Source: an uncultured Collinsella sp.
GTDB taxonomy: Bacteria; Actinomycetota; Coriobacteriia; Coriobacteriales; Coriobacteriaceae
DNA: 64,000 bases
Assembly: GCA_902479075.1 (NCBI GenBank)
Contig: CABSNK010000005.1
Span: 1-64,000, forward strand
Direction: 5' to 3'
The notes under the pieces are model-generated. The model saw only the letters and a program-made list of their open reading frames with translations. It was not told where the DNA came from and made no database searches. This document shows positions 27,183 through 35,655 of this stretch, one piece after another; the stretch's first letter is position 1; each line of letters opens with the position of its first letter. The position numbers and the translations under genes are program-made.

Positions 27183-27247
27183 TGCGCAATCTGTAATTGC
27201 GCACGCTTAGTAATACTATTGTAACTATTGTTTAAATATCCGAGCAA
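27183..27247 (-). promoter_or_regulatory. Putative pilus-operon promoter and operator
   Basis: On the minus strand TTGCTC (27247-27242) and TACAAT (27223-27218) are 18 bases apart, a plausible sigma-70-type promoter. Immediately downstream a perfect inverted repeat TGCGCAAT-N5-ATTGCGCA (27183-27203) lies where a repressor would block initiation. The direct repeats ACTATTGT at 27215 and 27224 overlap the -10. Confidence 0.5.
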
Positions 27248-27589
27248 CAAAACCGACATTTTTGTAGCCAGTTCTCAATTCTCTTGACATTCGCTCGGAT
27301 TAACCTTCGTTTATTCGCTATCTGTTTTTTGTTTCTGCTGGTAATTTAGTTGCCTATTATTTTTTAATGGCATTAGATTTATTTGCACAACATTTTGCTC
27401 AAGAGCAAACATCCCGCTCACGGTCGAAAATCGACCGTGAGTGGTAGGTCATTAGCCAGCAGGAATACCTTACTAAACCGATGAGAATATCTTTAACCCA
27501 TCGGTGGTTAGAAGCGTGATGTTCAGACAATCATATTTGATTTTGTGCGCAGATTTTAGGCATCAATTCGCCCAAATCGCCTGAGGCCG
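27248..27589. other. AT-rich intergenic region upstream of the pilus operon
   Basis: About 340 bases with no gene seen. It contains two hairpins: CTCACGGTCGA-AAA-TCGACCGTGAG at 27417-27441 and CCGATG...CATCGG at 27479-27505. It is clearly poorer in GC than the average for the window. Confidence 0.5.
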
Positions 27590-27616
27590 CCACAAAGGCA
27601 CCTGTCCCCTTTGTGG
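27590..27616. repeat. Family B palindrome, copy 2
   Basis: CCACAAAGG-CACCTGTCC-CCTTTGTGG, 16 bases beyond the stop of the HAD gene and in the same orientation as copy 1. Confidence 0.75.
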
Positions 27617-27632
27617 TGATTCTGCCCTAGCG

Positions 27633-28454
27633 CTACAGCAGATGTTCCTCGATAAAGATCGCGATGCCGTCTTCGTCGTTGCTCGCGGTTACAAAGTCGG
27701 CGGCGGCACGGGTAGCGTCGCTGCCGTTTGCCATAGCCACGCCCACGCCGGCGTCGGCCACCATGCAGGTGTCGTTATCGGCATCGCCAAACACGCAGAT
27801 GTTCTGGAGCTCCATGTCGTTGAGCTCCGCCACGCGCACAAGGCCGCGCGTCTTGGACACGCGCGGATCCATGAATTCGTAGAGTCGCTGCGTGGTCTGC
27901 AGAGCAGCCGCTTTAACGGTGTCGTCGGCGAACGTCGATGCTCGCTCGATGATCTGTGGCATCGCCTCGGGCGCCATGGTAAACATCACCTTGGTCTGCG
28001 GCTCGCGCAAAAACTCGGCAAAGTCGACCACCTTGTAGGGCACGCCGTCGACACGCGACAGGTGCTCGACGCATGCATTGCTCTCGGGCACATAGAGTAC
28101 GCCGTCCCGAGGGCAAACGGGCGTTGCCGGCAGGCCTGCCATGTGCTCGCAGATGCGTGCGATGGTCTCGCCTGGTAGCCGGTAGCTCAGCTCGTTGATG
28201 TCGTGCGCGCGGTCGATGACCTCGGCGCCACCGCAACCCACGAGCACGTCCACCAGACCTTCGATGCCCCAGAGCTCGTATATGGCCTCGGTCGCTTGGG
28301 CGTCGCGCCCGGTGCACAGGCCAAAGAGTACGCCGCGCTCGCGCAGGGCGCGGATCGCCGCCACGGTGCGCGGGGACACCGTGTGCTGGCTCGTGAGCAG
28401 CGTGCCGTCGATATCGCAGAACACGGCTTTGATGTGGCTGAAGGTGGTGTCCAT
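27633..28454 (-). CDS. HAD-superfamily (Cof-type) sugar phosphatase
   Basis: A 273-residue Cof/YbiV-like phosphatase. The nucleophile motif CDIDGTLLTS gives D14 and D16; motif IV is GDADNDTCM near residue 223, and the C2-type cap lies between. Enzymes of this group dephosphorylate sugar phosphates and flavin or PLP cofactors with little specificity. The ATG at 28454 follows AGAAAGG; a longer frame reaching 28625 runs through repeats and is rejected. It is flanked by family B palindromes on both sides. Confidence 0.88.
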   Translation of the reverse strand: MDTTFSHIKAVFCDIDGTLLTSQHTVSPRTVAAIRALRERGVLFGLCTGRDAQATEAIYELWGIEGLVDVLVGCGGAEVIDRAHDINELSYRLPGETIARICEHMAGLPATPVCPRDGVLYVPESNACVEHLSRVDGVPYKVVDFAEFLREPQTKVMFTMAPEAMPQIIERASTFADDTVKAAALQTTQRLYEFMDPRVSKTRGLVRVAELNDMELQNICVFGDADNDTCMVADAGVGVAMANGSDATRAAADFVTASNDEDGIAIFIEEHLL

Positions 28455-28548
28455 GGGGGCCTTTCTGGGTTGTGCGGCGGTGTGGGGTGTGGTCGGAAAT
28501 GGCGTACATGGTATACCAAGGCGCAAGCGCGGCCCGTTAACGCAAAAA

Positions 28549-28583
28549 CCACCACAAAGGCGCCTGGCCCCCCTTTGTGGTGG
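28549..28583. repeat. Family B palindrome, copy 3
   Basis: ACCACCACAAAGG ... CCTTTGTGGTGG around CGCCTGGCCCC; the core differs slightly (CCTGGCCC instead of CCTGTCCC). Confidence 0.7.
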
Positions 28584-28619
28584 CCGGACCCGCAGGGTAA
28601 CCTGGCCCGGGGCGCAAAG

Positions 28620-28680
28620 CATCACAACATTCGACGTTTTTCGGCAAAATCGCGATTTTCATCGAATGTTGTGATGGTTT
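28620..28680. repeat. Family A palindrome, copy 2
   Basis: CATCACAACATTCGA pairs with TCGAATGTTGTGATG. The right end runs into the stop codon of the MFS gene, so it forms the immediate 3' end of that transcript. Confidence 0.8.
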
Positions 28681-29966
28681 TACTGCCTTGCGGCACGATC
28701 AAAATGCCGGCGCCCAAACAGCAGCAACGCCGCGGGAACTGCCGTCACGACCATGCCCGCCCCTACGAGCGTCTGTTGCACGCCAAATGTCGCCGCCAGC
28801 CACGGGGCAATCGCCAGCGGCGCCACGCCGGCAAACATATTGCCAAAGCCCATGACCGAGTTGACGCGACCGAGCTGCTCGAGCGGGGCCGTTGTTTGCA
28901 CGATGGTGTTGTGGAGCGGGTTGACAACGCCCCAGGCCACGCCCAGGGCAATCTGGCCGACAAGGGCTACGCCCACGTACGGCGTTCCCACGTAGAGCAG
29001 GCTTCCCAGACCCACGGACATGAGCGCCACAAGCAGCGTCTTAAGGTTGACCAGGTGCGGAGGCAAGCGGAGCGCGGCCACGGCGCCCAGCACCGCGCCC
29101 ACGCCCGAGGCCGACGAGAGCCAGCCCATCCATTCGACACCGACGTGCAGGACATCGCGGTAGAAGAACGACTCCAGCGGATCGAAGGCACCGTAGCCAA
29201 AGTTCGAGAGGAAGATGATGCAGAACAGCAAGGCGAGGATACTGTTGGTGAAGACTGTCTTGATGCTTGTCGCGAAGGTTGCGCGGGTGGATTTACTGGA
29301 GTCGGGGCTTTGATTGGCAGTACTTGCCGTTGTGCTGCTATCCGCGGGAGTACTTTCGCGCGCGGCGACGCGACTTGTTTGCGGCCTAAAGCCCCAACCG
29401 GCGACGAGCGCCAGTACGGTAAAGATCATCATGAGCACGAACACCGCGCGTGACGATGCAGCCGCCGCGACAAAGCCTCCCAGTGTGGGACCGACGATAA
29501 TGCTCACGTTGGAGAACATGGTTATGGCGGAGTTGATGTCTTTGAGCTCGACGGGGTCGTCGGTGAGATACGCCGGATAGGACGTGGCGATGGGCTGGGC
29601 GAATCCCATCACAAAGCCCAGGAGTACCGCGCCGAGCAGGACTATGCCGGTCGCGCTGCCAAAAACGAGGATCGCCGCACCCGTTACTAGCGTACCGACG
29701 ATACTCAGCAAGAAATGGCGGCGCGGGCCCCAAGCGTCGAGCGCCGCACCGCCCGCAAAGGACCCCAGGATCACAAAGACGTTCATAAAGAGGACAGCCA
29801 GCGATGTCGCGACGACCGAAGCGCCGTCCGCATAGGTAAGCGTTCCGATGACGCCGATAAAGTAGCTGGTCTGAAAACCGGTGTAGATGAGAAAGCGCAT
29901 CGCCACCAGACGCTTGGCCTGCACGGACAGCGATGATTGAGGCTTTGAGAAAAGGGAGGCGAGCAT
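28680..29966 (-). CDS. MFS transporter, drug-efflux-like
   Basis: A 428-residue major facilitator protein with about 12 hydrophobic segments and a polar, Ser/Thr-rich central loop (STTASTANQSPDSSKSTRATF region). It most resembles the enterobactin-exporter/macrolide-efflux-like group, which exports drugs or siderophores, but substrate cannot be assigned. The ATG at 29966 has AAGGAG upstream. An upstream extension to 30005 is weaker. An inverted repeat TTGGTAGAT / ATCTACCAA about 130 bases upstream (30096-30132) might be an operator. Confidence 0.8.
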   Translation of the reverse strand: MLASLFSKPQSSLSVQAKRLVAMRFLIYTGFQTSYFIGVIGTLTYADGASVVATSLAVLFMNVFVILGSFAGGAALDAWGPRRHFLLSIVGTLVTGAAILVFGSATGIVLLGAVLLGFVMGFAQPIATSYPAYLTDDPVELKDINSAITMFSNVSIIVGPTLGGFVAAAASSRAVFVLMMIFTVLALVAGWGFRPQTSRVAARESTPADSSTTASTANQSPDSSKSTRATFATSIKTVFTNSILALLFCIIFLSNFGYGAFDPLESFFYRDVLHVGVEWMGWLSSASGVGAVLGAVAALRLPPHLVNLKTLLVALMSVGLGSLLYVGTPYVGVALVGQIALGVAWGVVNPLHNTIVQTTAPLEQLGRVNSVMGFGNMFAGVAPLAIAPWLAATFGVQQTLVGAGMVVTAVPAALLLFGRRHFDRAARQ

Positions 29967-30140
29967 GGAGACTCCTTGTTTCATACGAATGCGGACGGTG
30001 GGCATTCGCCACTGTCTGTCAAATCAATCTATCCGCATGAAACATTAAGGACGCATCAAGCCCCTTCTCTCCGTTTTTCGCCCGTCATGAACTACTTGGT
30101 AGATTGTAAGGCATGTCCTACAGATCTACCAAAGCAAAAA

Positions 30141-30173
30141 CCACCACAAAGGTGCCTGTCCCCTTTGTGGTGG
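30141..30173. repeat. Family B palindrome, copy 4
   Basis: CCACCACAAAGG-TGCCTGTCC-CCTTTGTGGTGG, between the MFS and moaC-mobB genes. Confidence 0.75.
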
Positions 30174-30198
30174 AAATGACGTTTGCCCAGATAAAACC

Positions 30199-30227
30199 TG
30201 CCAAAATAAACCTGTCCCTTTTTGGCA
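30199..30227. repeat. Family B palindrome, divergent copy
   Basis: TGCCAAAA / TTTTTGGCA around AAACCTGTCCC. The core CCTGTCCC is conserved while the stem is unrelated to the CCACAAAGG type. Confidence 0.55.
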
Positions 30228-30246
30228 TGTTATGGCAGCGCAGCGA

Positions 30247-30346
30247 GCCGGTTCCAAGTGCCCCAGGTCGCCCCGAAAGAGGAGCGACGCGTACTTTGGT
30301 ACGCGAGCGACGGCTTGAGGGGCGAGATGGGGTGCTTGGGGCCGGC
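30247..30346. repeat. Nested palindrome, family D copy 1
   Basis: Outer arms GCCGG-TTCCAAGTGCCCC... and ...GGGGTGCTTGGGGCCGGC pair with few mismatches across 100 bases. The core GAAAGAGGAGCGACGCGTAC-TTT-GGTACGCGAGCGACG recurs reverse-complemented at 51838-51935. It ends 7 bases before the moaC-mobB stop. Confidence 0.75.
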
Positions 30347-30352
30347 GCAGCG

Positions 30353-31657
30353 TCAAGCCTGAAGGTGGTCTTGGATCAGGTCGCAGATGGCTCGGGCGTC
30401 GTTGATGTTGACGGCTCGGGTTGCAAAGCCGGCGTCGAAGGCCTGGCGTGCCAGGGCCTCGTTGCAGGCAAGGGCCAACGTGTGGCCATCGACCAGGTCG
30501 AGCGAGCTCTTGCCGCGCAGACGGTCGACGCCGGAGCGTGCGACCACGATGTTGTCGAAACCCTCGGTCTTGTAGCCCTCGATGATCACCACGTCGACAT
30601 CGTTGTAACGCGACAGCAGCTCGCGCGCGGGCATCTCGTCCTCCTCGCGCGTGTCGGCGTACTCCGCCCAGCGCGTGGCGCAGATGAGGCCCACGTGCTT
30701 GGATCCGGCTTGGTGATGGCGCCAGGTGTCCTTAGCGGGCACATCGATATCAAAGCCGTGATGCCCATGATGCTTGAGCGAACCCACGCGCAGGCCGCGG
30801 CGGGTGAGCTCGGCGATAACCTTCTCGACGAGCGTTGTCTTGCCCGAGTTTTGGTAGCCGATAAACGCGATCGCGGGGACGGCCGGAGCTGCGGGCGTGA
30901 CGGCAGCGGACGCGCTCGCGAGGGCGGCACCGTCAGCAGCCACGGCCTCAACAGCAGCGGCCTGACGCTCTGCACGATCCCACACGCCCGAGCGGCCGCC
31001 CTCCTTGTGCAGCAGGCGTACGTCGACGATCTCCATGCCGCGATCGACCGCCTTGCACATGTCGTAGATGGTCAGACACGCGGCACTCGCGCCGGTCAGA
31101 GCCTCCATCTCGATACCCGTCTTGCCCGTCACGCCGGCCGTAACCAGTACGTGAAAGCCAACCTGCCCGTCCGCGCGCGCCGGTGCCCAGCCCTCGGGCA
31201 CATCCTCGGCAGGCGTTCCCGCCGAAGCGATGGGCTCGATATCGCACTTACTCTTGGTAATGAGCAACGGATGGCACATGGGGATGATGTCACTCGTGCG
31301 CTTGATGGCCATGATGCCCGCCACGCGTGCGCAGGCAAGCACGTCGCCCTTCTTGGCGCGGTCCTGCAGCACCATAGCCTGCGTCTCGGAGTGCATGAGG
31401 ATAGTGCCCTCGGCGATGGCAATGCGATGGGTCTCGGCCTTGTCGGACACGTCGACCATGCGTACCTCGCCCTTGGCGTCCACATGCGTCAGCTCGTCGC
31501 GACGGGCGTCGCGGGCGGCACGGGCGGGCTCAGTGGCAGCACCGGCAGACGGCTGCGCGCCTGCAGCGGCATCGCTGGCCGCAGCCGTGGCTTTGTGGGC
31601 AGACATCGCAGCCCTGCGAGCGGCCTTGGTGGCATCGGCGTACCTGCTCTTGGCCAT
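30353..31657 (-). CDS. Fused MoaC-MobB molybdenum cofactor protein
   Basis: A 434-residue two-domain protein. After an Ala-rich N terminus, residues about 50-225 are MoaC (cyclic pyranopterin monophosphate synthase accessory protein): MVDVSDK, the KGDVL strand, MCHPL and TGKTGIEMEALTGASAACLTIYD are all intact. An Ala-rich linker leads to MobB (about 240-434), a P-loop GTPase for guanine-dinucleotide attachment, with FIGYQNSGKTTLVEK and LKHHGHHGFDID. The ATG at 31657 follows GGAGGATG inside the end of moaA, 4 bases past its stop, so the two are co-expressed. The fusion joins an early and a late step of cofactor synthesis. Confidence 0.9.
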   Translation of the reverse strand: MAKSRYADATKAARRAAMSAHKATAAASDAAAGAQPSAGAATEPARAARDARRDELTHVDAKGEVRMVDVSDKAETHRIAIAEGTILMHSETQAMVLQDRAKKGDVLACARVAGIMAIKRTSDIIPMCHPLLITKSKCDIEPIASAGTPAEDVPEGWAPARADGQVGFHVLVTAGVTGKTGIEMEALTGASAACLTIYDMCKAVDRGMEIVDVRLLHKEGGRSGVWDRAERQAAAVEAVAADGAALASASAAVTPAAPAVPAIAFIGYQNSGKTTLVEKVIAELTRRGLRVGSLKHHGHHGFDIDVPAKDTWRHHQAGSKHVGLICATRWAEYADTREEDEMPARELLSRYNDVDVVIIEGYKTEGFDNIVVARSGVDRLRGKSSLDLVDGHTLALACNEALARQAFDAGFATRAVNINDARAICDLIQDHLQA

Positions 31658-31661
31658 ATGA

Positions 31662-32717
31662 TCATCCTCCGATTTGGGACATAAATCGTTGCGTGCCCTC
31701 AATTATCGCGTGTTCCTGCGGTTTGTGGGCCACGGCATCGCGCCAAATCGAAAGTACCTGCATATCATCACCACGACGCAGTGCCTCACGCACCGAATAC
31801 TCGGCATCGCTGAACAGGCACGGACGCACGTTGCCATCGGCCGTCAGGCGCAGACGGTTGCAATTCGCGCAAAAATGGTTGGACATAGCGCTAATAAAGC
31901 CAACTGTTCCCGCCGCACCCGGAAAGTGCCAATAGCGCGCAGGGCCCGCGCCGGCAGGAGCGTCGTTGATGTCGAGCGGCTCGAGCTCGCCCAGTCCCGC
32001 CGCGGCGGCCCCGGCATTGATGCGCGCCCGCAGCTCGTCGCTCGGCACGGTATCGCTCGCGTCCCACAGCTCGGGATTGAGCGCGGGCGCATGCGGGTCC
32101 ACAGCGCAATGCGAGCTCGTGCGTTCGTCGCCAATGGGCATATATTCGATAAAGCGCAGGTGAATGGGGCGATCGAGCGTGAGCCGCGCAAGGGCCGCCA
32201 CATCCTGGTTGAGCCGGCGCACAACAACGCAGTTGACCTTAACGGGCTCAAAGCCCCAAGCCAGCGCCGCGTCGATGCCAGCCATGGTCTGCTCGAGTCG
32301 ACCCAGGCGCGTGATCTTTCCAAACAGCGTAGGGTCGAGCGTGTCGAGCGAAATGTTGACGCGGCTAAGCCCGGCATCTTTGAGCTGCGGCGCCAACTTG
32401 GGAAGCAGGGCGCCGTTGGTGGTGAGCGAGATGTCCTCGATCTGCGGAATCGCGCGAATGTCACGAATGAGCGGGATGATACGGCGGCTGACCAGCGGCT
32501 CGCCACCCGTCAGGCGCACGCGGCGAATACCATCCCCCGCCACTAGGCGCACAAAGCGGGCGATTTCCTCGGCGCTGAGCAGCTCGTCGTGCGCGCGGGG
32601 CGCCACGCCGTCGGCCGGCATGCAGTAAATGCAGCGGAAATTGCACTTGTCGGTAACGGCAATGCGCAGGTAGTTGATATCGCGGCCAAAACCGTCATGT
32701 TGCACGTGCCCGTCCAC
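31662..32717 (-). CDS. moaA: GTP 3',8-cyclase (radical SAM)
   Basis: A 351-residue MoaA, first enzyme of molybdenum cofactor synthesis. The radical-SAM cluster is bound by C25, C29 and C32 in TDKCNFRCIYC; the second cluster by the C-terminal FCANCNRLRLTADGNVRPC; LTGGEPL is the SAM-binding motif. The protein ends in GG, the tail needed by MoaA. The start is GTG at 32717, with GGGAGGG upstream. With the following moaC-mobB it forms a two-gene operon; no molybdoenzyme gene is in the window, and no Moco riboswitch was recognised upstream. Confidence 0.94.
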   Translation of the reverse strand: MDGHVQHDGFGRDINYLRIAVTDKCNFRCIYCMPADGVAPRAHDELLSAEEIARFVRLVAGDGIRRVRLTGGEPLVSRRIIPLIRDIRAIPQIEDISLTTNGALLPKLAPQLKDAGLSRVNISLDTLDPTLFGKITRLGRLEQTMAGIDAALAWGFEPVKVNCVVVRRLNQDVAALARLTLDRPIHLRFIEYMPIGDERTSSHCAVDPHAPALNPELWDASDTVPSDELRARINAGAAAAGLGELEPLDINDAPAGAGPARYWHFPGAAGTVGFISAMSNHFCANCNRLRLTADGNVRPCLFSDAEYSVREALRRGDDMQVLSIWRDAVAHKPQEHAIIEGTQRFMSQIGG

Positions 32718-32849
32718 GCAGCCCTCCCCTCACGCGGCGTTTTATTCTTCGGAAAACATAATACCCCACGAGAGAATCATGCCGACACCCGTACGACAGG
32801 ACAGGTCGCCTCGAACAAAACGGACCTTCCAAGCCCATCCTCAACACAG

Positions 32850-32911
32850 ACCATCACAACATTCGATGCTTTTCCCGTTTTTGGCAAAAAACGTCGAATG
32901 TTGTGATGGTT
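32850..32911. repeat. Family A palindrome, copy 3
   Basis: ACCATCACAACATTCGA pairs with TCGAATGTTGTGATGGT around GCTTTTCCCGTTTTTGGC. It lies between moaA and the next gene. Confidence 0.8.
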
Positions 32912-32950
32912 TGCCTGCCCACAGCACCCCGCAGAAGGACCAAAACGCCC

Positions 32951-33988
32951 CTAAAGGCCGCCGTCCCAGTGCCGAATCACGAATTCTCGTAGGTCGTTCT
33001 GACGTTTTTGGAACGCTTCGCTCCGGTCGCACTTGAGGCCCATTGCGAGCGCGATGGCGTTCATCGCCCGGTGAAATTGCAGCTGATGGGCAAACTGAGT
33101 CCCGGTGAGGACGATCATCCTAAAGCCCAGCGCGCTCAGCACGGTCATACGCTCCGCATCCGACGCGCTGCGCTGTTTATCAAGATGGTCCGAGCCGTTG
33201 TATTCAATCCCCGTACCACTCGCAGGCGCATATACGTCGATCTCGAAATACCCGGCCTTAGCGAGATATTTGAACTCGTTGGGAACATCGACCCGATGGT
33301 TGAGCTCGATCTTGGCGTATCCCAGCCCTCCCTGGGAACGCTTTGCTACGACCATGATTGCGGTGGCCGTCTCCATGGGCGACCGCGCGCCATCGTGCAC
33401 GCGCCTGAGCACGGCGGCCGCGCGTATAGCCCCCTGACGAGGTCGGTTCTCATTGCAATAAGCAATCAAGTCGGCAACGGTATACCTCTGCCCCATCTCG
33501 ATATAATCGCCTGTCGACAGATGATTCAAATGGTATCGGGCGCAGATTTCGTAGCCATATTCCAGCTGCTCGGGCTCACTCATCCACGAACCCGCTTGGA
33601 CAAAGCACATGGCCTCATCAACCACTAGAAGGCCCTCTGCCACCTCGATAAGATGGCCTGGAGGTACCGGCGCCCCAAACACGTGGCACCTAAATCCAGC
33701 CGGCGTCGAACGCTCAAAATCAAAGTTGACGAGCGTGTCGATATGATCGAGCTCTTCTCGTGGAATACCGAACGAAACCAGATAGTCGGTAACAATCCCG
33801 GCAGCCGTTGAAGCCCTCAGTCCCTTGGCATCGAGTCCCAATTTGGGCAGGCTCGCGGTCGGCTCCGCCTCGTTAGCAAGCGAGTCCTCATCGTATAGGC
33901 TGCTTGCTCGCGAGAGCGGCTCGGACGGGCGCGCCACGTTGTGGTACAGCCAGGCAGTCTTATGGGACAGGACGATCGGCAGGTCCAT
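32951..33988 (-). CDS. Protein with AbiEi-like N terminus and DUF559-like nuclease end
   Basis: A 345-residue cytoplasmic protein. The N-terminal IVLSHKTAWLYHNVA resembles the 'SHxTAxxLHG' entry of AbiEi-type antitoxin domains. The C-terminal part has DVYAPASGTGIEYNGSDH, then spaced Arg residues and VLSALGFRMIVLTG, which follows the pattern of Vsr/DUF559 PD-(D/E)xK nucleases (D, then E-x-N-G-xxH). Actinobacteria often carry such two-part proteins as solitary genes. No partner nucleotidyltransferase (AbiEii) is adjacent. GGAGGG precedes the ATG. The domain calls are by pattern only; function unknown, possibly defence-related. Confidence 0.6.
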   Translation of the reverse strand: MDLPIVLSHKTAWLYHNVARPSEPLSRASSLYDEDSLANEAEPTASLPKLGLDAKGLRASTAAGIVTDYLVSFGIPREELDHIDTLVNFDFERSTPAGFRCHVFGAPVPPGHLIEVAEGLLVVDEAMCFVQAGSWMSEPEQLEYGYEICARYHLNHLSTGDYIEMGQRYTVADLIAYCNENRPRQGAIRAAAVLRRVHDGARSPMETATAIMVVAKRSQGGLGYAKIELNHRVDVPNEFKYLAKAGYFEIDVYAPASGTGIEYNGSDHLDKQRSASDAERMTVLSALGFRMIVLTGTQFAHQLQFHRAMNAIALAMGLKCDRSEAFQKRQNDLREFVIRHWDGGL

Positions 33989-34091
33989 GAGCCCTCCAAT
34001 GAAGTCGGATAACCAACCTTATTCCCCTGCCCACGGGTCCGCACACCTTCGTGCGCAAGAAAGCGATTCCACCCGTTCGAGTGGCAGAAAA

Positions 34092-34153
34092 CCCATCACA
34101 ACATTCGATGCTTTTCCCGATTTTGGCAAAAAACGGCGAATGTTGTGATGGTT
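34092..34153. repeat. Family A palindrome, copy 4
   Basis: CCATCACAACATTCG pairs with CGAATGTTGTGATGG around ATGCTTTTCCCGATTTTGG; very similar to copy 3. Confidence 0.8.
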
Positions 34154-34233
34154 TGAGGCGAGGTGAGGGGCACAGAGGGCCAAAGCATCGTGCTTGGAGC
34201 GTGACTTTTTTCGCCCGGCACCCAACAAAAACC

Positions 34234-34260
34234 TTGACTCTACAATAGTTATAGGGTTTT
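34234..34260 (+). promoter_or_regulatory. Possible MerR-type promoter upstream of the MATE gene
   Basis: TTGACT (34234-34239) is followed by an imperfect dyad (ACTCTAC...TATAGGGT) as in MerR-family drug-sensor promoters, with the long spacer such regulators require. The -10 (TTCACT, 19 bases on) is weak. Confidence 0.3.
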
Positions 34261-34306
34261 CACTACACTGGTAGCTAAACAAACCCAGCCAGAAAGTGCC
34301 CCGCCC

Positions 34307-35653
34307 ATGGAACACGACCTCACACGCGGCAATGTCCTCAAGACCATCGCGGTCTTTGCCCTGCCTTATATGCTCTCGTACTTTTTGCAGATGCTCTACG
34401 GCATGGCCGACCTGTACATGATGGGGCAGTTTAGCGGCGCTGCCGGCATCACCGCCGTGGGCAATGGCGCGCAGACGCTCTATATCATTACCGTGACGCT
34501 CGTGGGCCTGGCAATGGGAACGACGGTCATCGTCGGCCACGCCGTGGGCTCGCGTCGCTTCGACCGCGCCGAGACCGCCATCGGCAACACCATCACGCTC
34601 TTTATGGGTGTCTCGGTGGTGCTGGCCGCTGTCCTGCTCGCACTGTGCCCGCAAATCGTGGCACTCATTGGCACGCCTGCCGAGGCGGTCGAAGGCACCG
34701 CCGCCTACCTGCGTATCTGCTTTGTCGGCATTCCCTTTATCGCCGCATACAACATCCTCTCGGCCATCTTTCGCGGCCTGGGCGATTCGCGCTCGCCCAT
34801 GTACGTGATCGGCGTGGCATGCATCATCAACATCGCGCTCGACTTTCTGCTTATCGGCCACATGGGGCTCGGCCCCGTGGGCGCGGCGCTCGGCACGGTA
34901 ACCGCCCAGACGGCCAGCGTTGCCCTCGCACTCGTGTGGCTCAAGAGCCGGCGCACGAACATCCACGTTAAGCGCAGCGACCTGCGCCCCCAGCCCGAGG
35001 TGCTCGGCAGCATTCTTAAGATCGGCGTACCTGTGGCCGTGCAGGACGGCTGCATCCAGGTGGCGTTTATGTTTATCACCGTCATCGCCAACCACCGAGG
35101 GCTCGTCGACGCCGCCGCCGTGGGCCTGGTCGAGAAGATGATCAGCTTTTTGTTCATTGTTCCGAGTTCCATGGGCGCCACCGTCAGCGCGCTCACGGCG
35201 CAAAACGCCGGTGCAGGAAAGGGCGGTCGTGCGCGTCAGGTACTCAAGGATGCCATGACGATCTCGGTGGTGTACGGCTGTCTGATCACGGTGCTGATGT
35301 GGCTGGTGGCGCCGGCGTTTATCGGCTTTTTTGCCAAGGACCCCGCGGTGGTCGCGGCCGGTACCGGCTATATGCACAGTTATATTTTCGACGCAATCTT
35401 TGCCGGCATCCACATTTGCTTTAGCGGCTTTTTCGCTGCATACGGCAAGAGCTACATCGGCTTTGCGCACAACGTGCTGGCCGTGGCGCTCATTCGCGTA
35501 CCCGGCGCGTGGCTGCTGTCGAACGCCTATTCCGACACGCTGTTTCCCATGGGCATCGCGTCGCCGTGCGGATCAATTTTGTCGGCAGTCATCTGTGTTG
35601 TCGCGTTTACCGTGCTCAACCGGCGTGGGGCTTTTGACAAGTTGGTAGCGTAG
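34307..35653 (+). CDS. MATE-family multidrug efflux protein
   Basis: A 448-residue multidrug and toxin extrusion protein with about 12 membrane segments in two bundles. It opens DLTRGNVLKTIAVFALPYML and has the MATE features LYGMADLYMMGQ and GLGDSRSPMYV. These pumps export cationic compounds with sodium or proton exchange. The start at 34307 has only a weak ribosome site (AGAAAG). A regulator-like remnant lies directly downstream and a MerR-like dyad upstream. Specific substrate unknown. Confidence 0.9.
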   Translation: MEHDLTRGNVLKTIAVFALPYMLSYFLQMLYGMADLYMMGQFSGAAGITAVGNGAQTLYIITVTLVGLAMGTTVIVGHAVGSRRFDRAETAIGNTITLFMGVSVVLAAVLLALCPQIVALIGTPAEAVEGTAAYLRICFVGIPFIAAYNILSAIFRGLGDSRSPMYVIGVACIINIALDFLLIGHMGLGPVGAALGTVTAQTASVALALVWLKSRRTNIHVKRSDLRPQPEVLGSILKIGVPVAVQDGCIQVAFMFITVIANHRGLVDAAAVGLVEKMISFLFIVPSSMGATVSALTAQNAGAGKGGRARQVLKDAMTISVVYGCLITVLMWLVAPAFIGFFAKDPAVVAAGTGYMHSYIFDAIFAGIHICFSGFFAAYGKSYIGFAHNVLAVALIRVPGAWLLSNAYSDTLFPMGIASPCGSILSAVICVVAFTVLNRRGAFDKLVA

Positions 35654-35655
35654 CG

